Source: Dermacentor variabilis (lineage: Eukaryota; Arthropoda; Arachnida; Ixodida; Ixodidae). From it: a stretch of DNA of 64,000 nt. The stretch spans positions 207,791,750-207,855,749 of the forward strand of contig NC_134570.1 in NCBI RefSeq assembly GCF_050947875.1, in the 5' to 3' direction. The notes beneath the pieces are model-generated. The model ran no database searches and was not told the origin of the DNA. It worked only from the letters and a program-made list of their open reading frames with translations. Of the stretch, positions 34,811 to 45,239 are shown one piece after another; position 1 is the stretch's first letter; every line of letters begins with the position of its first letter. The position numbers were made by a program, and so were the translations under genes.

Positions 34811-37124
34811 AAGCGACGGCTTCTTCTTTAGCCTTCAACAACCCTCTTCCTTAGTCTGCAACACTTCTGGCTATAGCGAGGAGTTTATGGCCTTCCACTC
34901 TTGGCTCGTACTAGAAGTCGCGGCTGGTACTATCATAACTTTGCTAGAAGTCGTAGGCATCGAGGCTGTCTTCGGCAATAACAACCTGGTGTGCTGTCCG
35001 AAAGATTTGGCAGTTGTCGTGCACGCTACTTGTAATGTCAAGCTGTGTGCGGCAGTCCTTGGGATCATTTGTTGCTTATTCAGCAAACATTTTCGACCAG
35101 CCCCCATTTATCATGATGGCAACATTTACATCCAACAATCTATCATGTATCCAACTACAGTGTGTGCATACTTTTTTTCATAGCGCCCATGTCTTGCAAC
35201 ATTTTTTGATCCACAGTTGACATACTAATGCGGGAATGTTTAATTCACAAATCCATCATGAGCGTGCACATGTATGTAGATGACTATCGGCTTGTTCTTA
35301 AGAAGTGGTCTTGTATTGATTTTGATGATGCAGTAGCTAACATGTTGCCAACTTTTGCTGGAATTTCCCGTGGGCTTCGTTTTCCCCACAAAATGTCCCA
35401 GAATATTTGTATTCAGCTCCTCGACTTTTACTTACAAAAGTGATGGAAATACTACTACAATCGTTCCTATCTGCTACATTCCGTTAGACTAGCTACAACC
35501 ACGCTACAAACGACTTAAACTGCTACAAACCTGCTCCAAGACCAGCCACGCCATGCAATTTCGGAGGTCACTGCACTAAAGTAGTTGTGGTCAGCGCGAG
35601 GTGGTGGCCGCCACCACCCTATGCCAAGAGTTTCGTACCGTCTCCTGTCATTCATGAGGCTAAACGAGATAAAGGGTCGCTGAGCTAATCTAGTCCAATG
35701 CACGCTTGCGCATGTTCGCGGTATGCCATTAGAAAACTATATGCGCCATTTTAGTGGGTATTGCGTAGTTTAGGACGGAGTCTTGTCGGGCCAAGTATAG
35801 TGCGCACTCTGCCCATTCCGCGTTGTTGGCTCGTCTTACATTTCCACTTGCACCAGTGGCGTTGCCTTGGTGGGAAAGTTGTTCCTTATCTGACAGCGTG
35901 GATTTGGCGCGTTTGGCACCGTGGCTGTGTCTGCCACGGCGCCCAGCTAACTTAAACTAACTCCATTGCATGCTATTGGCTGCTTTGCTGTGTCGCGTTT
36001 ATCAGTGTCCGCTCGTAACCCAGTGGATTTGTAGCTGTGTGATTTAACTAGCTAGATTACTTTGGCCCTAAAATAATAGTGTTCGATTGGCTATTCTGCG
36101 TACCACGTGACTTTATTGCTCGGAGGTTTTCATTTTTTTTTGTACCTTTGTGCGGCTTGCTTTGCCGCTGTGAACACGTGGTGTTTTCTTTTTGAGCATG
36201 CAGGCTGGCTTGTTGTGGTCGCATGATGGTTGTAATTTGTTCATGAGTGGATTATCTTTCTCTTAAATATTCGCATGGATGTGCGCCAGTATTCTGGAAC
36301 CATTTTTGACGCGCAGGAATAGTGTCGTGCCGACAACGATTCACAGTTATCATTGTTTACTGTTAGAAAATCTGGTTTAAATAATACCTTTTTGCTTTTA
36401 CGAAACCGGCTTGAAAACCCCCTTGCTTTGTCCATCACTCTTACAGCGAATATCTGTGTTGGCATAGCAGTATAGAATTAAGACAGTGTCCCGTTTTAGG
36501 TTTGTTAAACGGGGTATGGCATCCACCTGTCATTGGGCGGCAGCAATAATGCCATGTAACCAAGAGATTGAATTTAACTTCAAATACCAGAAAACGTGAT
36601 TATCAAACACTGGGTATTTGAATTTCTTTACCATTTGAGTAAAGTGGCTAGAGCATTGCTGCAACTTCTCGTGTGCTTTTACTGATATTTTTTCACCTTG
36701 CCCGTCGTTCTCTACGTATTCTTCTGTGTCTCTTGGCCGCTCGGTTTCCTTAAATACGCTCTACACTTAATAAAGGTTTGATGTTCTGCCGGCTCGGCTT
36801 TTATTTCGTTGGTCTGGCGCTGCTGTAAGCGCGTCATGGGTATGAATGAACAATAAAGCAAGTAAAAAGGAAAAGACAACCAATACATGTCAATCGATAC
36901 GCATGGAGCCAGCAAATACAAATTAGTCTTTTGTCGTTGTTCGTGCTTTTCTTACCTGCAAGCTCTTCCGTTTGTGCAATATTATGTGCAAAGAAGGACA
37001 GCTAACCATGCAAAAATATACCCACTAACTACATATCAGACGTAGTGTATGAAAACTGTTAAACTGCAATAACCTTTATGTTGGATAAACATGACCGTGT
37101 TTCGAAGACAAAGGGCAGTTTTTT
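34811..37124. other. No gene seen
   Basis: About 2.3 kb of unassigned sequence. The frames at 34797-35183 (plus) and 34871-35107 (minus) overlap each other. The lower part could be the decayed N-terminal region of the Penelope-like element, but no block is firm. A repeated GCTACAA motif (several copies between 35450 and 35540) is present. Nothing else was recognised. Confidence 0.35.
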
Positions 37125-37490
37125 ATGTTTCTTTATTCAGTTTGCGCCTCTTTCCAGCTACTGATCATGCGCTCCTCCGACGCCGACGATGAACGGAATT
37201 TCGCTCCCTGTGCCTGGCTGTCGAGTATACCGCTCCAGCCCCGACTGGTACCTAAAACCCCTCAATTTTCCAAAAGTAGCGCCATTCGTAGATCTTTCCG
37301 CCACCTAGCTCTCCCCGACGTTTCCTCCTCCACGCATCCTGTATATATCACGCATACTTTTGTATATGCTTTCTTTCCAGCGCTCTCCGACCGCCATTGT
37401 AGGACCTGCGCGACGAAAGTACGCGCAAATGGACTGATCGAGCGCGTTAGCGGAACAAATCGAGTGTGTTAGGGACGAGTGCTTAACTGT

Positions 37491-37690
37491 GATGCCGGTC
37501 TGCTGCGCCTTCGGTTGCCGGAACCGACACAGCAGCGGCAAAGGGCTTCTTTCTTTACCATCCGGCGAACCCAACGCACAAAGAAAAAAAGTGTCTGAAT
37601 ACATAGGATCGGGTGGGCTGACTTCGAGGAAGTGGCAAAAAATGCACGGCTTTGTGAACTGCCACGGTTCCTCGCAACGTCATCTTTTGC
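37491..37690 (+). pseudogene. THAP-type zinc-finger coding stretch, frameshifted
   Basis: From the second ATG (37492) the frame reads MPVCCAFGCRNRHSSGKGL and LSLPSGEPNAQRKK, matching the start of a THAP domain: CxxxxC zinc ligands, then the short basic region. About 40 codons in, the continuation HRIGWADFEEVAKNARLCEL is found only in another frame, so a frameshift of one or two bases lies near 37590-37600. At the second ligand pair (normally LCE-x-HF) the sequence reads LCELPRF, and the His is lost. THAP domains bind DNA in host factors and P-type transposases. With one domain and no transposase body in view, origin is open. It could also be an exon with a splice site at the break. Confidence 0.6.
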
Positions 37691-37959
37691 GCCTAGTTCC
37701 CGCCTGCCGCTTGGAATAAGTGTATGTGTTCATGCTGTGCGTGTTTTTACGCGTTTAAGTTTACTTTTTTATGAATGCGCCCTCTTTGTTTCATGTAGTT
37801 TCGTCTTGCGGCGAAAGCTGCAGTTGGCCTGTGACATAAAAGCGACTTTATTCATGCTATGTTTTGAGATCCACCCGAAGTTAGCACATTCTTGACGCTT
37901 GTGCTAGGCTGACTATGACTCGGATGCAGTCTTTTAGCTTCGAATGCCCGCATGTATTG

Positions 37960-38080
37960 ATTTGGTTTGTGGTGATTAACGTTTTTAATGTCCCGGAGCG
38001 ACTACAGCTACGAGGGAGGCCGTAGTGGATGGCTCCCGATAACTTTATTTATGTCGTATGGAGATGTTTAACGTGCACTG
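37960..38080 (-). repeat. Degenerate SINE body fragment
   Basis: Carries GTGGTGATTAACG, GAGGCCGTAGTGGATGGCTC and GTTTAACGTGCAC in the order and minus orientation of the SINE body at 10137-10363, but diverged and without the tRNA-like head. It is probably an old, truncated copy or a member of a related subfamily. Confidence 0.5.
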
Positions 38081-38263
38081 TCAGCGTAGTGGTAGGTGGG
38101 CCGGTAAATTCCTTGATGCCTTCATGCCGCATGTGCATTATAAAACATGTGCACATGTAAAACATGGATGCCTTCAGGTAGCATGTGCGGGTTTATTCAC
38201 CCAAAAATTTCACGTTCTCATGACGCCTGCGGCAAAAAGGACGTTCCACGTCCGCCGCCAAGG

Positions 38264-38600
38264 TGTGTGAGTGGTGGCGCTGGCTAACACTTCCAGGGTT
38301 CTACTATAGGACATATAAATACCGAAGAAAGTGGATGGGGAAACGTCGTCGCGGTAGCTCAATTAGCAGATCGAGCATCGCACGCGAAATGCGAAGGTTG
38401 TGGGTTCGGTTCCAAATCTGCGGCAAGTTGTTTTTTCATCCACTTTAATTTCCATTAATTTATCGTTTCTTTATTTCATTTATTAAGCAGAAGTAATTTC
38501 CCCTATGTTGTCCTTGGTGTCAGTATCTGTTGGCTTCTTATGATATGACTATTAAAAATCGGGCCCCTTGGTTAACCCCCTTTCTTCTCGTTGGCGTTTC
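38264..38600 (+). mobile_element. tRNA-headed dispersed repeat (second SINE-like family)
   Basis: Begins around GTGTGTGAGTGGTGGCGCTG, continues through GGGTTCTACTA and AAGTGGATGGGGAAAC, then a tRNA-like segment at 38348-38425, then TTTCATCCACTTTAATTTCC, a T-rich body, GTTGTCCTTGGTGTCAGTA and an end at about CGGGCCCCTTGGTTAACCCC. The same order is found twice, in opposite orientations, at 54.7-55.3 kb. The tRNA-like part has A-box GTAGCTCAATT and B-box-like GGTTCGGTTCC, but its D arm has a 4-nt insertion and its distal stem is damaged, so it is not a working tRNA gene. Confidence 0.75.
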
Positions 38601-38655
38601 GTAATTCTTGCGCGGACGCTGTAGTGCTGCGCCAGTAGTTAGCGGCTTTGCGTGA

Positions 38656-39051
38656 TTGTATTTCTTTATTAGATTTTGTTTACTAGCTGTAACAACGTGT
38701 CATCATTTCGTATTATTGACGGTGCCTCCAGGGCATCTAAGCGGCAGCGGAAACACTAGTAATGTCACGTGCTCCCCAGAGGCCTCTGTTAGCCTTTACA
38801 TGTGCCCTCCTGGAGCAGTACTTATAGAAGAAACTGTCTGTCGTCGTTATTACCAAAGCTCCCCGCAACGAAAAAGCGCCCGCGACTGCTGCAACATACC
38901 GCACCCGTGCGAGGTGAACTACGGAACACTAACCAGGAATCTCTTTACGGGCTCTACGCATATCGCCTCTACCGTGGCTGCTGCCGGACGCGTCCTAAAT
39001 GTTGGAGGCATGAACAGCGGCTACTCACATGTTTCGTGGGTAGGATTATAA
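38656..39051 (+). CDS. Unidentified open frame with signal-peptide-like start
   Basis: A 131-codon open frame. The N-terminal 25 or so residues are hydrophobic (FFIRFCLLAVTTCHHFVLL), like a signal peptide or a single membrane segment. The rest is moderately Cys-rich (CSPEASVSLYMC, VCRRYY, RDCCNIPHPC). This would fit a small secreted protein or an exon of one, but I recognise no family. The region lies directly downstream of a SINE-like repeat, and no splice or promoter evidence can be judged. Chance is a real alternative. Confidence 0.22.
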   Translation: MYFFIRFCLLAVTTCHHFVLLTVPPGHLSGSGNTSNVTCSPEASVSLYMCPPGAVLIEETVCRRYYQSSPQRKSARDCCNIPHPCEVNYGTLTRNLFTGSTHIASTVAAAGRVLNVGGMNSGYSHVSWVGL

Positions 39052-40490
39052 TGGGCCGCGAAAGGCCGCAACGGACCGCAGGCCCGCTGATATGGATTAA
39101 CATTTTTACTGCTTAAAGTTGTCATTTTTATGCATCCGATTAAATAAATGGGTATCGCATGCGTGATGTGCACTGTATGTGAACCTACGAAACCACGTAC
39201 ACATACTTTCAAGCTGTCAAAACCTGAAACTCTGGTAATTGCACGAGTGTCTGAGCACACCGCGTGCATGAGTCGTGTTTCAGCAACACCAACTCTCAAC
39301 GTGCGCGTGCTTTAGGCCTTAAATAATGGTCCTTTTTTCTATTCTTTTCGCAATCCCAACATGACATTCTTAAGGCCAGTTACCGACTGACGAAGCAAGA
39401 TCTCGAGTGAACAAAACTGCTCCGCAGGGCTCGAACGAACTTTTCTACGGATTTCCTCCGGCAGCGCGTTGCCCGTCGTCTGCTACGGCAGGGCCAGCAC
39501 GGGCGGCGCCACCGGCTGCACCGAGCGGAGGAGGAGGAAAATGGTTGGCGCTACATTTGGAGATTGAGGGGTTTTACTGGTTCCCTGTCATTCGCCGTCA
39601 TCTTCGGCCAGCCAGCAGAATCATCGACGGGATCATTTCCGGCTGATTTAGATGCGCGGTCGCCGCCTGTTGTCTTCAATGCACACGGGAACAGCCTCAT
39701 CAAAATAAGGGACGTTGCGCTTCGTTACACGCTACATGTTTACGCGATGTCCGCCCTGCTCTCAGTGTTGCCTGAGCAGGACGTGCCAGCATTTTAACCT
39801 CGCTTAGTGGAGTCTCAGATGCGGCAACATACGATAGACATCATTTCTTTTATTTGCCGCCCTGAAGCTTAAGTTGCCTGTCCGGATCACCTACGTCATC
39901 AATTCTTCAGAGTGACATAAAATGCTTCCGCGAAACAGCCACTTTCAGTGGGCACGAGAGCAGCAGCGGCCACGTGGCTCACCCACCTCGTGTTTGCCTT
40001 TCGCAGATGCGTAAGCCTTATTCTTTATGCGCTAAAAAGAATGATGACCCATGTCATATTTTCCTCCCGCGCCCACAAGCGTTTTGTGACATCGCATGTG
40101 AATGTTTTTCAAAGTTTTTTTTTTTCTTCCCGATAAACTTTGTTGTCATGGAGACAAATCTAGAACCTGGTATTCGACAGTCCGCATCACAGGAAGTAGA
40201 TAAACTGTGAGATGATCCTGCTGAGCAGACGCACCTGCTTTTTCGCTTTTTTTTTCTATTTTTAAGCATTTGTCAATACCCCGTAAGGCTGTGTTGGACG
40301 AGGGTACTATATAAGAAGTGGTGGGGGGGGGGGGCGCACAGCTAATACAGGTTGTCACCGAGATGCACAATCTTACAATTAGCGGTATTTTATTGTTACA
40401 AAAGCTTGAACAAAGCACACTACGAAAGGACTTATAAGGCGAAGGGAGAAATTTGCAAATAAACAACAAACAATAAAATTGCACTTCGAC
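39052..40490. other. No gene seen; G-tract
   Basis: About 1.4 kb without a supported gene. A G-tract with no interruption but one T lies at about 40318-40334. The GC-rich block 39470-39540 gives Pro/Ala/Gly-rich frames of no evident meaning. Confidence 0.4.
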
Positions 40491-40492
40491 CC

Positions 40493-40731
40493 GCCGTGGT
40501 TGCTCAGTGGCTATGGTGTTGGGCTGCTGAGCACGAGGTCGCGGGATCGAATCTCGGCCACGGCGGCCGCATTTCGATGGGGGCGAAATGCGAAAACACC
40601 CGTGTGCTTAGATTTAGGTGCACGTTAAAGAACCCCAGGTGGTCAAAATTTCCGGAGTCCTCCACTACGGCGTGCCTCATAATCAGAAAGTGGTTTTGGC
40701 ACGTAAAACCCCAAATATTATTATTATAAAA
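40493..40731 (+). mobile_element. tRNA-derived SINE, Ruka-like
   Basis: The tRNA-like head at 40493-40564 begins GCCGTGGTTGCTCAGTGGCT and ends in the complementary CCACGGC, so the acceptor-like stem is preserved. The distal box is GGGATCGAATC. The body has ATTTCGATGGGGGCGAAATG, CACGTTAAAGAACCCCAGG and CACTACGGCGTGCCTCAT, and the 3' end is AAATATTATTATTAT. It matches the minus copy at 10137-10363 closely. The short, simple ATT tail and good stem suggest a fairly recent insertion. Such SINEs are non-coding and depend on LINE-encoded proteins. Confidence 0.88.
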
Positions 40732-41049
40732 ATTGCACTTCGAGATACGTTTACGCACTACACAGAAGAAATCACTGGTCTAGATATGAAGTGACAAACC
40801 TGACTAAAAAAGCACGTCAATAAATAAGGAATGATTGTCATAAAAAGAGGCATGAAAAAATATTATAATAAATCAACGTCTTTAAGAAAATCAACGTAAC
40901 ACGTAAATAAATATACACGGAAGCGCTAAGTGACAGCAAATTTATAGCAAGCATGGACATAAATATACATACTTTCGCATGGTATTAAGTGAAACATGAA
41001 GATGAATCGCTAAGCCTTTGTTGGTCTTCGTTCAACTTGTGCAATAATT

Positions 41050-41900
41050 CTTAGAATCGCGTTACGTTAGGCTAAGCGGCGATGTGTACTGGCAAATTAT
41101 TCAATGAAATGATAGCGTAATAAATAAATGACCTGGCAATGTGAGGTTCTTTGTACATTTCGCGTTTGATTATATAAGCGTGATCTCGGCGCGTAAACGT
41201 GGCGGTGGATTTCTGGAAGAAATCGTGATTCATAGTTGGACGGTGATGAAGCTTGCGAAGAAATGAAAGCCAAAACAATTTTGTGGGGGCACGATAGTTG
41301 AGGCAATTCAGCGTGTGTTTAGGACCAGTGGCCCTCATGAAAATTCAGTAATTAGAGCAAATGTAGCACGTTTTACAAGGGTTTTATGTTACCAATATTG
41401 TAAGCCTGCTTCGGGTCCCAGCTGGTGGACGCACATTACGCTTTCGTAAGAACTAATGATACCTAGGCACGGTTACAAATGTGCGCTGGAGTGTGTTGGA
41501 GATTCTCTTCTAGTTGTCCTAATGAGTGGTTCGAAGATGCACGCATATGGTCAATGTGTTAGTAGAATTGTAAGTCAGCCTGTAATTGCAGTCCAAGGTA
41601 CTTCTACGGGCTATTAAGCTTCACCGGATGGTTGTTAATTGTAGAAGTACTTTTCTACCCGGACATGTTGTTACTGAAAAAGATCGTTTTGGCTTTAGAA
41701 AAATTTAAATGCATTAGCCAGCACAGGCACCAGTAATTGAGTACGTCAAGACCTTTTTGTAAAGCTAGGCGTTCAATGTCATAAGAAATGTTACAAAATA
41801 TCACGCAATCAGCGAGTAATCTACTACGGGAATAAACAGGAGACAGTAAGTCCTTTGTATTAATGAGAAATAGATTTACAAACAGGTGCAATGCAGTCAG
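41050..41900 (-). pseudogene. Jockey/CR1-type LINE RT C-terminal fragment
   Basis: On the minus strand, 41891-41655 reads LLSPVYSRSRLLADCVIFCN and LALQKGLDVLNYWCLCWLMH, the region around RT motif C. The motif is LLADCVIF where LFADDCVIY is usual, so one catalytic Asp is missing. 41338-41072 then gives LNCLNYRAPTKLFWLSFLRK and ARSFIYYAIISLNNLPVHI, the C-terminal end of ORF2. Between them lie stops and frameshifts. Sequence upstream of motif C is absent. Confidence 0.72.
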
Positions 41901-42184
41901 CGAAAGATTAAGCTCAGCTGGTGGCGGACGTTAATGCCATCAAGGCAAGCCACACACACACACAAAAACAGTGAAACGAAAATTGTTTCTACTAGAAAAA
42001 AGTTGGACACCCAAAATACCTGCAAGGGTGACTGAATTTTGCTGATCAACACATAGGAGCATTCCCATATAAAGAAAGGGAGCCATTCTCGCAAAACACT
42101 TCTCCTTTTCTTTCTGGCCGCGCTACCCAGAAAGGTGACTGTGTTCTACATAGTATCCATATTTCAAAGGTTTCCCTCTAAACA

Positions 42185-42335
42185 ATTACCCTACCACAGC
42201 GTCCAGTGGTAGCGTCGGTTCACGGCCATACAAGAGGTAAAAAGGCGAAAAGCCAGCAGTTTCGAGACGGGAAGGGTTATACGCAAATGTAATGTAAGGT
42301 AGAGCCTGGTCTCAGTCACGGTTGTCGTCTGAGAC
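42185..42335 (-). pseudogene. Gypsy-C integrase, part beyond the hAT insertion
   Basis: Read on the minus strand directly after the target-site copy, the frame gives YVSDDNRD, one stop, DQALPYITFAYNPSR, TAGFSPFYLLYGREPTLPLD. This is the standard continuation of HMLSKY, the last residues on the other side of the hAT element. Joining across one copy of the duplication restores the order of integrase blocks. The internal stop and the loss of everything past PLD are separate damage. Confidence 0.85.
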
Positions 42336-42343
42336 GTATTTAG

Positions 42344-44345
42344 TAGGAGTGCGCGAATATTGAAATTTTCGAATACGAATCGAATACGAATGAGGCAAAA
42401 AACTGTCTTCGAGTATCGAATCGAATATGGAATATATGCGTAGTATTAAAATGTTGAAAAACGAGGCAACAATAGCTTTATTACCCTTTTAAAAATAACA
42501 GCGCATTTTACAAGGCTGCTTCAGGTTAAAGAAACACTCATTATAGGTAATGCACTATGGTAATGTCAGGTAACGCTCTCAGTCAGGTTAGGCGTTCGGT
42601 ACAGATTATCGTGAAGGAAACTTAACTGCTCGACATGCTCAGAAATTAGCGCTCTCTATGCGCTGTGACATTTCCACCGGTCGAAAATACTCTTTCACTA
42701 GCAACTGAGGTGGGAGGGATGGCCAAGTGCTTCTGGGCGAGTGCACTTAAAAGTGGGTGATTGAAGCGGCCAATGGACTGCCACCACTCATAAGGATCCT
42801 TGCTCCTTTCCAGAAGAGGCTTTTCCGCATAGTCTGTAACTTCTCTCTCAGGGGCAGATGCCGAATTTCTCTTCTCTTTGTTCATCACTAGATTGTCAAA
42901 CGCATTCCACACACTGGATGCCACCGGCGGACAAGAAGTCGACGCTGGCACGGCAGTGTCCTCACTGGCTTCCACGTCAGCTGCCTGGAGCTCCTTTGTC
43001 ACTAGGTCTTTCAGCCAGGTAATCTGACCAGATGCCTCATGAACTGGGGCCTTAAAGCGCGGTTCAAGAAACATGGCCAGGATGGCCACTTAGTCAAATT
43101 CGCCCTCCGCAAAACGAGTATTGATACAATTTGCAAGATTGTTAGCAAACCCTGAGTTGCCTTTGCAACCTTCGAGGCAATGCAACATTCCAAAAGTAAT
43201 TTGAATTTGACATGACAATTTTTTTTCAGCACTTAAGATCACAGTTGTGTCAAACAAAGGCTTCAGTGCCTTCACAAACTCCACTGCATATCTCCACTAT
43301 GCAGAGTTAAGGGTATCTATGCTAGCGTCCGAGGTGGTGAGCTCAAGTGTGATGTACTCTCAGAGTTCAAGGAGCCTCGAGAGCATGAGGTACTGACTGT
43401 TCCATCTTGTGTCAACAACCTGCACAACATGGAGCAGGTCTTCGTTCAACTGCCTCTGCAGTTCGTTCAGTTTTTTCTGCGCAATAGGGCTATGTTTGTA
43501 GTGTCCTAAAATCGCTTTCGCTTTCTTGCCGATTTTGTTGATTGCCGAAGTACACGACATCCCGTCGCTGATTGACAACTGCAGAGTGTGCGCAAAGCAG
43601 GCTGTCGACGGCGAAAGTCTTCTGTAGTACCGCCAAAGAAGACTTCACCGGCTTTCTTTTCTTGCTTGCTTGGTGGCTCGTCTTCCGCAGTTGATGCCAT
43701 TCTTGGAGACCATGCTTGAGAGGGCTGTTTCAGCACTGAGATGGTCGCCAATAGCTCAGCGGCAAATTTAGCGTGGATTGCGATTGCCTCACAGAGCAGC
43801 AGCGCAGCCCGTAGCGAAGAATCGGCGAGCACTTTAGAAAAGCGAGAACACAAGCTGGGAGTTGTCAATGGCGATGAAATGTTCTCCTCGGACATATATT
43901 TTTTTCTTTTTCATTTCCAAATATCTGTGATTTGTCCAGGTAACATTTTTGAGATACACATTTTATAGCGTATACTTACGGAGCCCGAATGTACATCCTA
44001 TATCGTTATGAAAGAGCCCCGAATAAAGCTTTGTAAAAAAGAAACCGAAACTAATCTTGTCTCTCGGGCCGGATGCAGACACACTGAAACAGAGGATAAA
44101 AATTATGAGCGGATCATGCAAAGATCTCAGTGGATAAACATGTTCTTAGGAGAATGCGAAGCAAGCATATGATCAATTAATTGCTAAATGATTTGCAATC
44201 TGTCCGAATATTCACCGTTTCTACCGTTATTCGGTCGTGTTCGAATATTTGAGAATTTCCGAATATGCATTTTCGAATCGAATACGCTTTGAATAAAGAA
44301 AATATTCGATTCGTATTCGAAATTTCGTATATTCGCACATCCTTA
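42344..44345 (-). mobile_element. hAT DNA transposon inserted in Gypsy-C
   Basis: 2002 bp. Terminal inverted repeats start TAGGAGTGCGCGAATATT at the left and, inverted, TAAGGATGTGCGAATATA at the right; both continue with AAATT(T)TCGAATACGAATCG. An 8-bp target duplication GTATTTAG lies exactly at 42336-42343 and 44346-44353, the size expected for hAT. Minus-strand transposase pieces fill 42600-43895. The target is the integrase region of Gypsy-C, whose coding resumes on the other side. The element is internally reduced and frame-broken, so it could only move with a transposase supplied by another copy. Confidence 0.93.
42600..43895 (-). pseudogene. hAT transposase, frame-disrupted
   Basis: Pieces in order on the minus strand. 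43895-43506: a Ser/Ala-rich N-terminal piece. 43578-43360: LNEDLLHVVQVVDTRWNSQY followed by LMLSRLLEL, the conserved TRWNS block of the catalytic region. 43284-43090: FVKALKPLFDTTVILSAEKK. 43089-42646: MAILAMFLEPRFKAP and a C-terminal hAT dimerisation region with EWWQSIGRFNHPLLSALAQK and PPTSVASERVFSTGGNV. The last few codons (SEHVEQLSFLHDNL) follow in another frame. The BED zinc finger and most of the N-terminal catalytic region are missing. Transposase would cut the element at its TIRs. Confidence 0.9.
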
Positions 44346-45239
44346 GTATTTAGATAGCATGTGTGTAAGGGTGCGGTTCAAACGCTCAGTGAGGCCGTTC
44401 GTTTGAGGGTGGTAGGAGGTGGTAAATTTATGCCGTATTGAGCAGGCACGCATGATGTCCTCAACGACTTTGGCTAAGAGCGTACGGCCACGGACTGTTA
44501 GCAATTGACGCGGAGCACCATGAATCAAAATGACATCATGCAGGAGGAAGTCCGCAACATCAGTTGCGCAACTGGTCGGAAGAGCGCGGGTTACGGCGTA
44601 GCGGGTCGCGTAGTCCGCCGCGACGGCAACCCACTTGTTTCCTGATGTAGATTCCCGAAACGGGCCGAGAACGTCTAAGCCGACACGATGGAAGGGCTCG
44701 GCAGGGATGTCGAGCGCGTGCAGGTAACCAGCGGGGGGCTGGGAAGGCTTCTTGCGTCGTTGGCAAAGTTCACAAGCGGCGACGTAACGTCGTACGGAAC
44801 GGGCAAGGCCCGGCCAGAAAAAACGGTGACGTACACAGTCATAGGTTCGGCATACGCCGAGGTGTCCTGCCGTTGGTGCGTCGTGGAGCTGTTTTAGAAT
44901 GGTTGAGCGGAGGTGTTTAGGTATGACAAGTAGGAACTCAGAGCCGTCCGGATGAAGGTTACGACGGTACAGAGTACCGTCGCGGAGGACGAAGAGGCGT
45001 AGAGTGGCGTCGGCCGGAGAGTGTTCAAAACGGTCGATGAGTGCTCTGATGTAGGCGTCACGACGTTGCTCGTCGGTGAAATGAAGCAGCTGCGACACAG
45101 AGAATACACGAGTAGCACTGGTGATATTGGAGGAATCAGGGTCGTCAACATGGTAACGCGACAAGCTGTCAGCGTCTTGGTGCAGGTGGCCAGACTTGTA
45201 GACCACGGAATACCAAATTCTTGTAGTCTCAAAGCCCAT
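44346..45239 (-). pseudogene. Gypsy-C integrase (main part)
   Basis: A 298-codon frame on the minus strand ending at the hAT junction. Residues about 1-30 finish the RNase H tether ([19 protein letters not shown]). The HHCC domain follows: H-x4-H-type LHDAPTAGHLG and CELCQRRK. Core blocks: FHRVGLDVLGPFRESTSGNK (first Asp), LLTVRGRTLL (second block, Val where Asp is expected) and HPQTNGLTERLNRTL (Glu kept). One of three DDE residues is therefore lost. The last residues before the transposon are HMLSKY. Confidence 0.9.

Noticed and set aside
40493..40564. A working tRNA gene
   Set aside because: It is the head of a SINE body that occurs again at 10137-10363.
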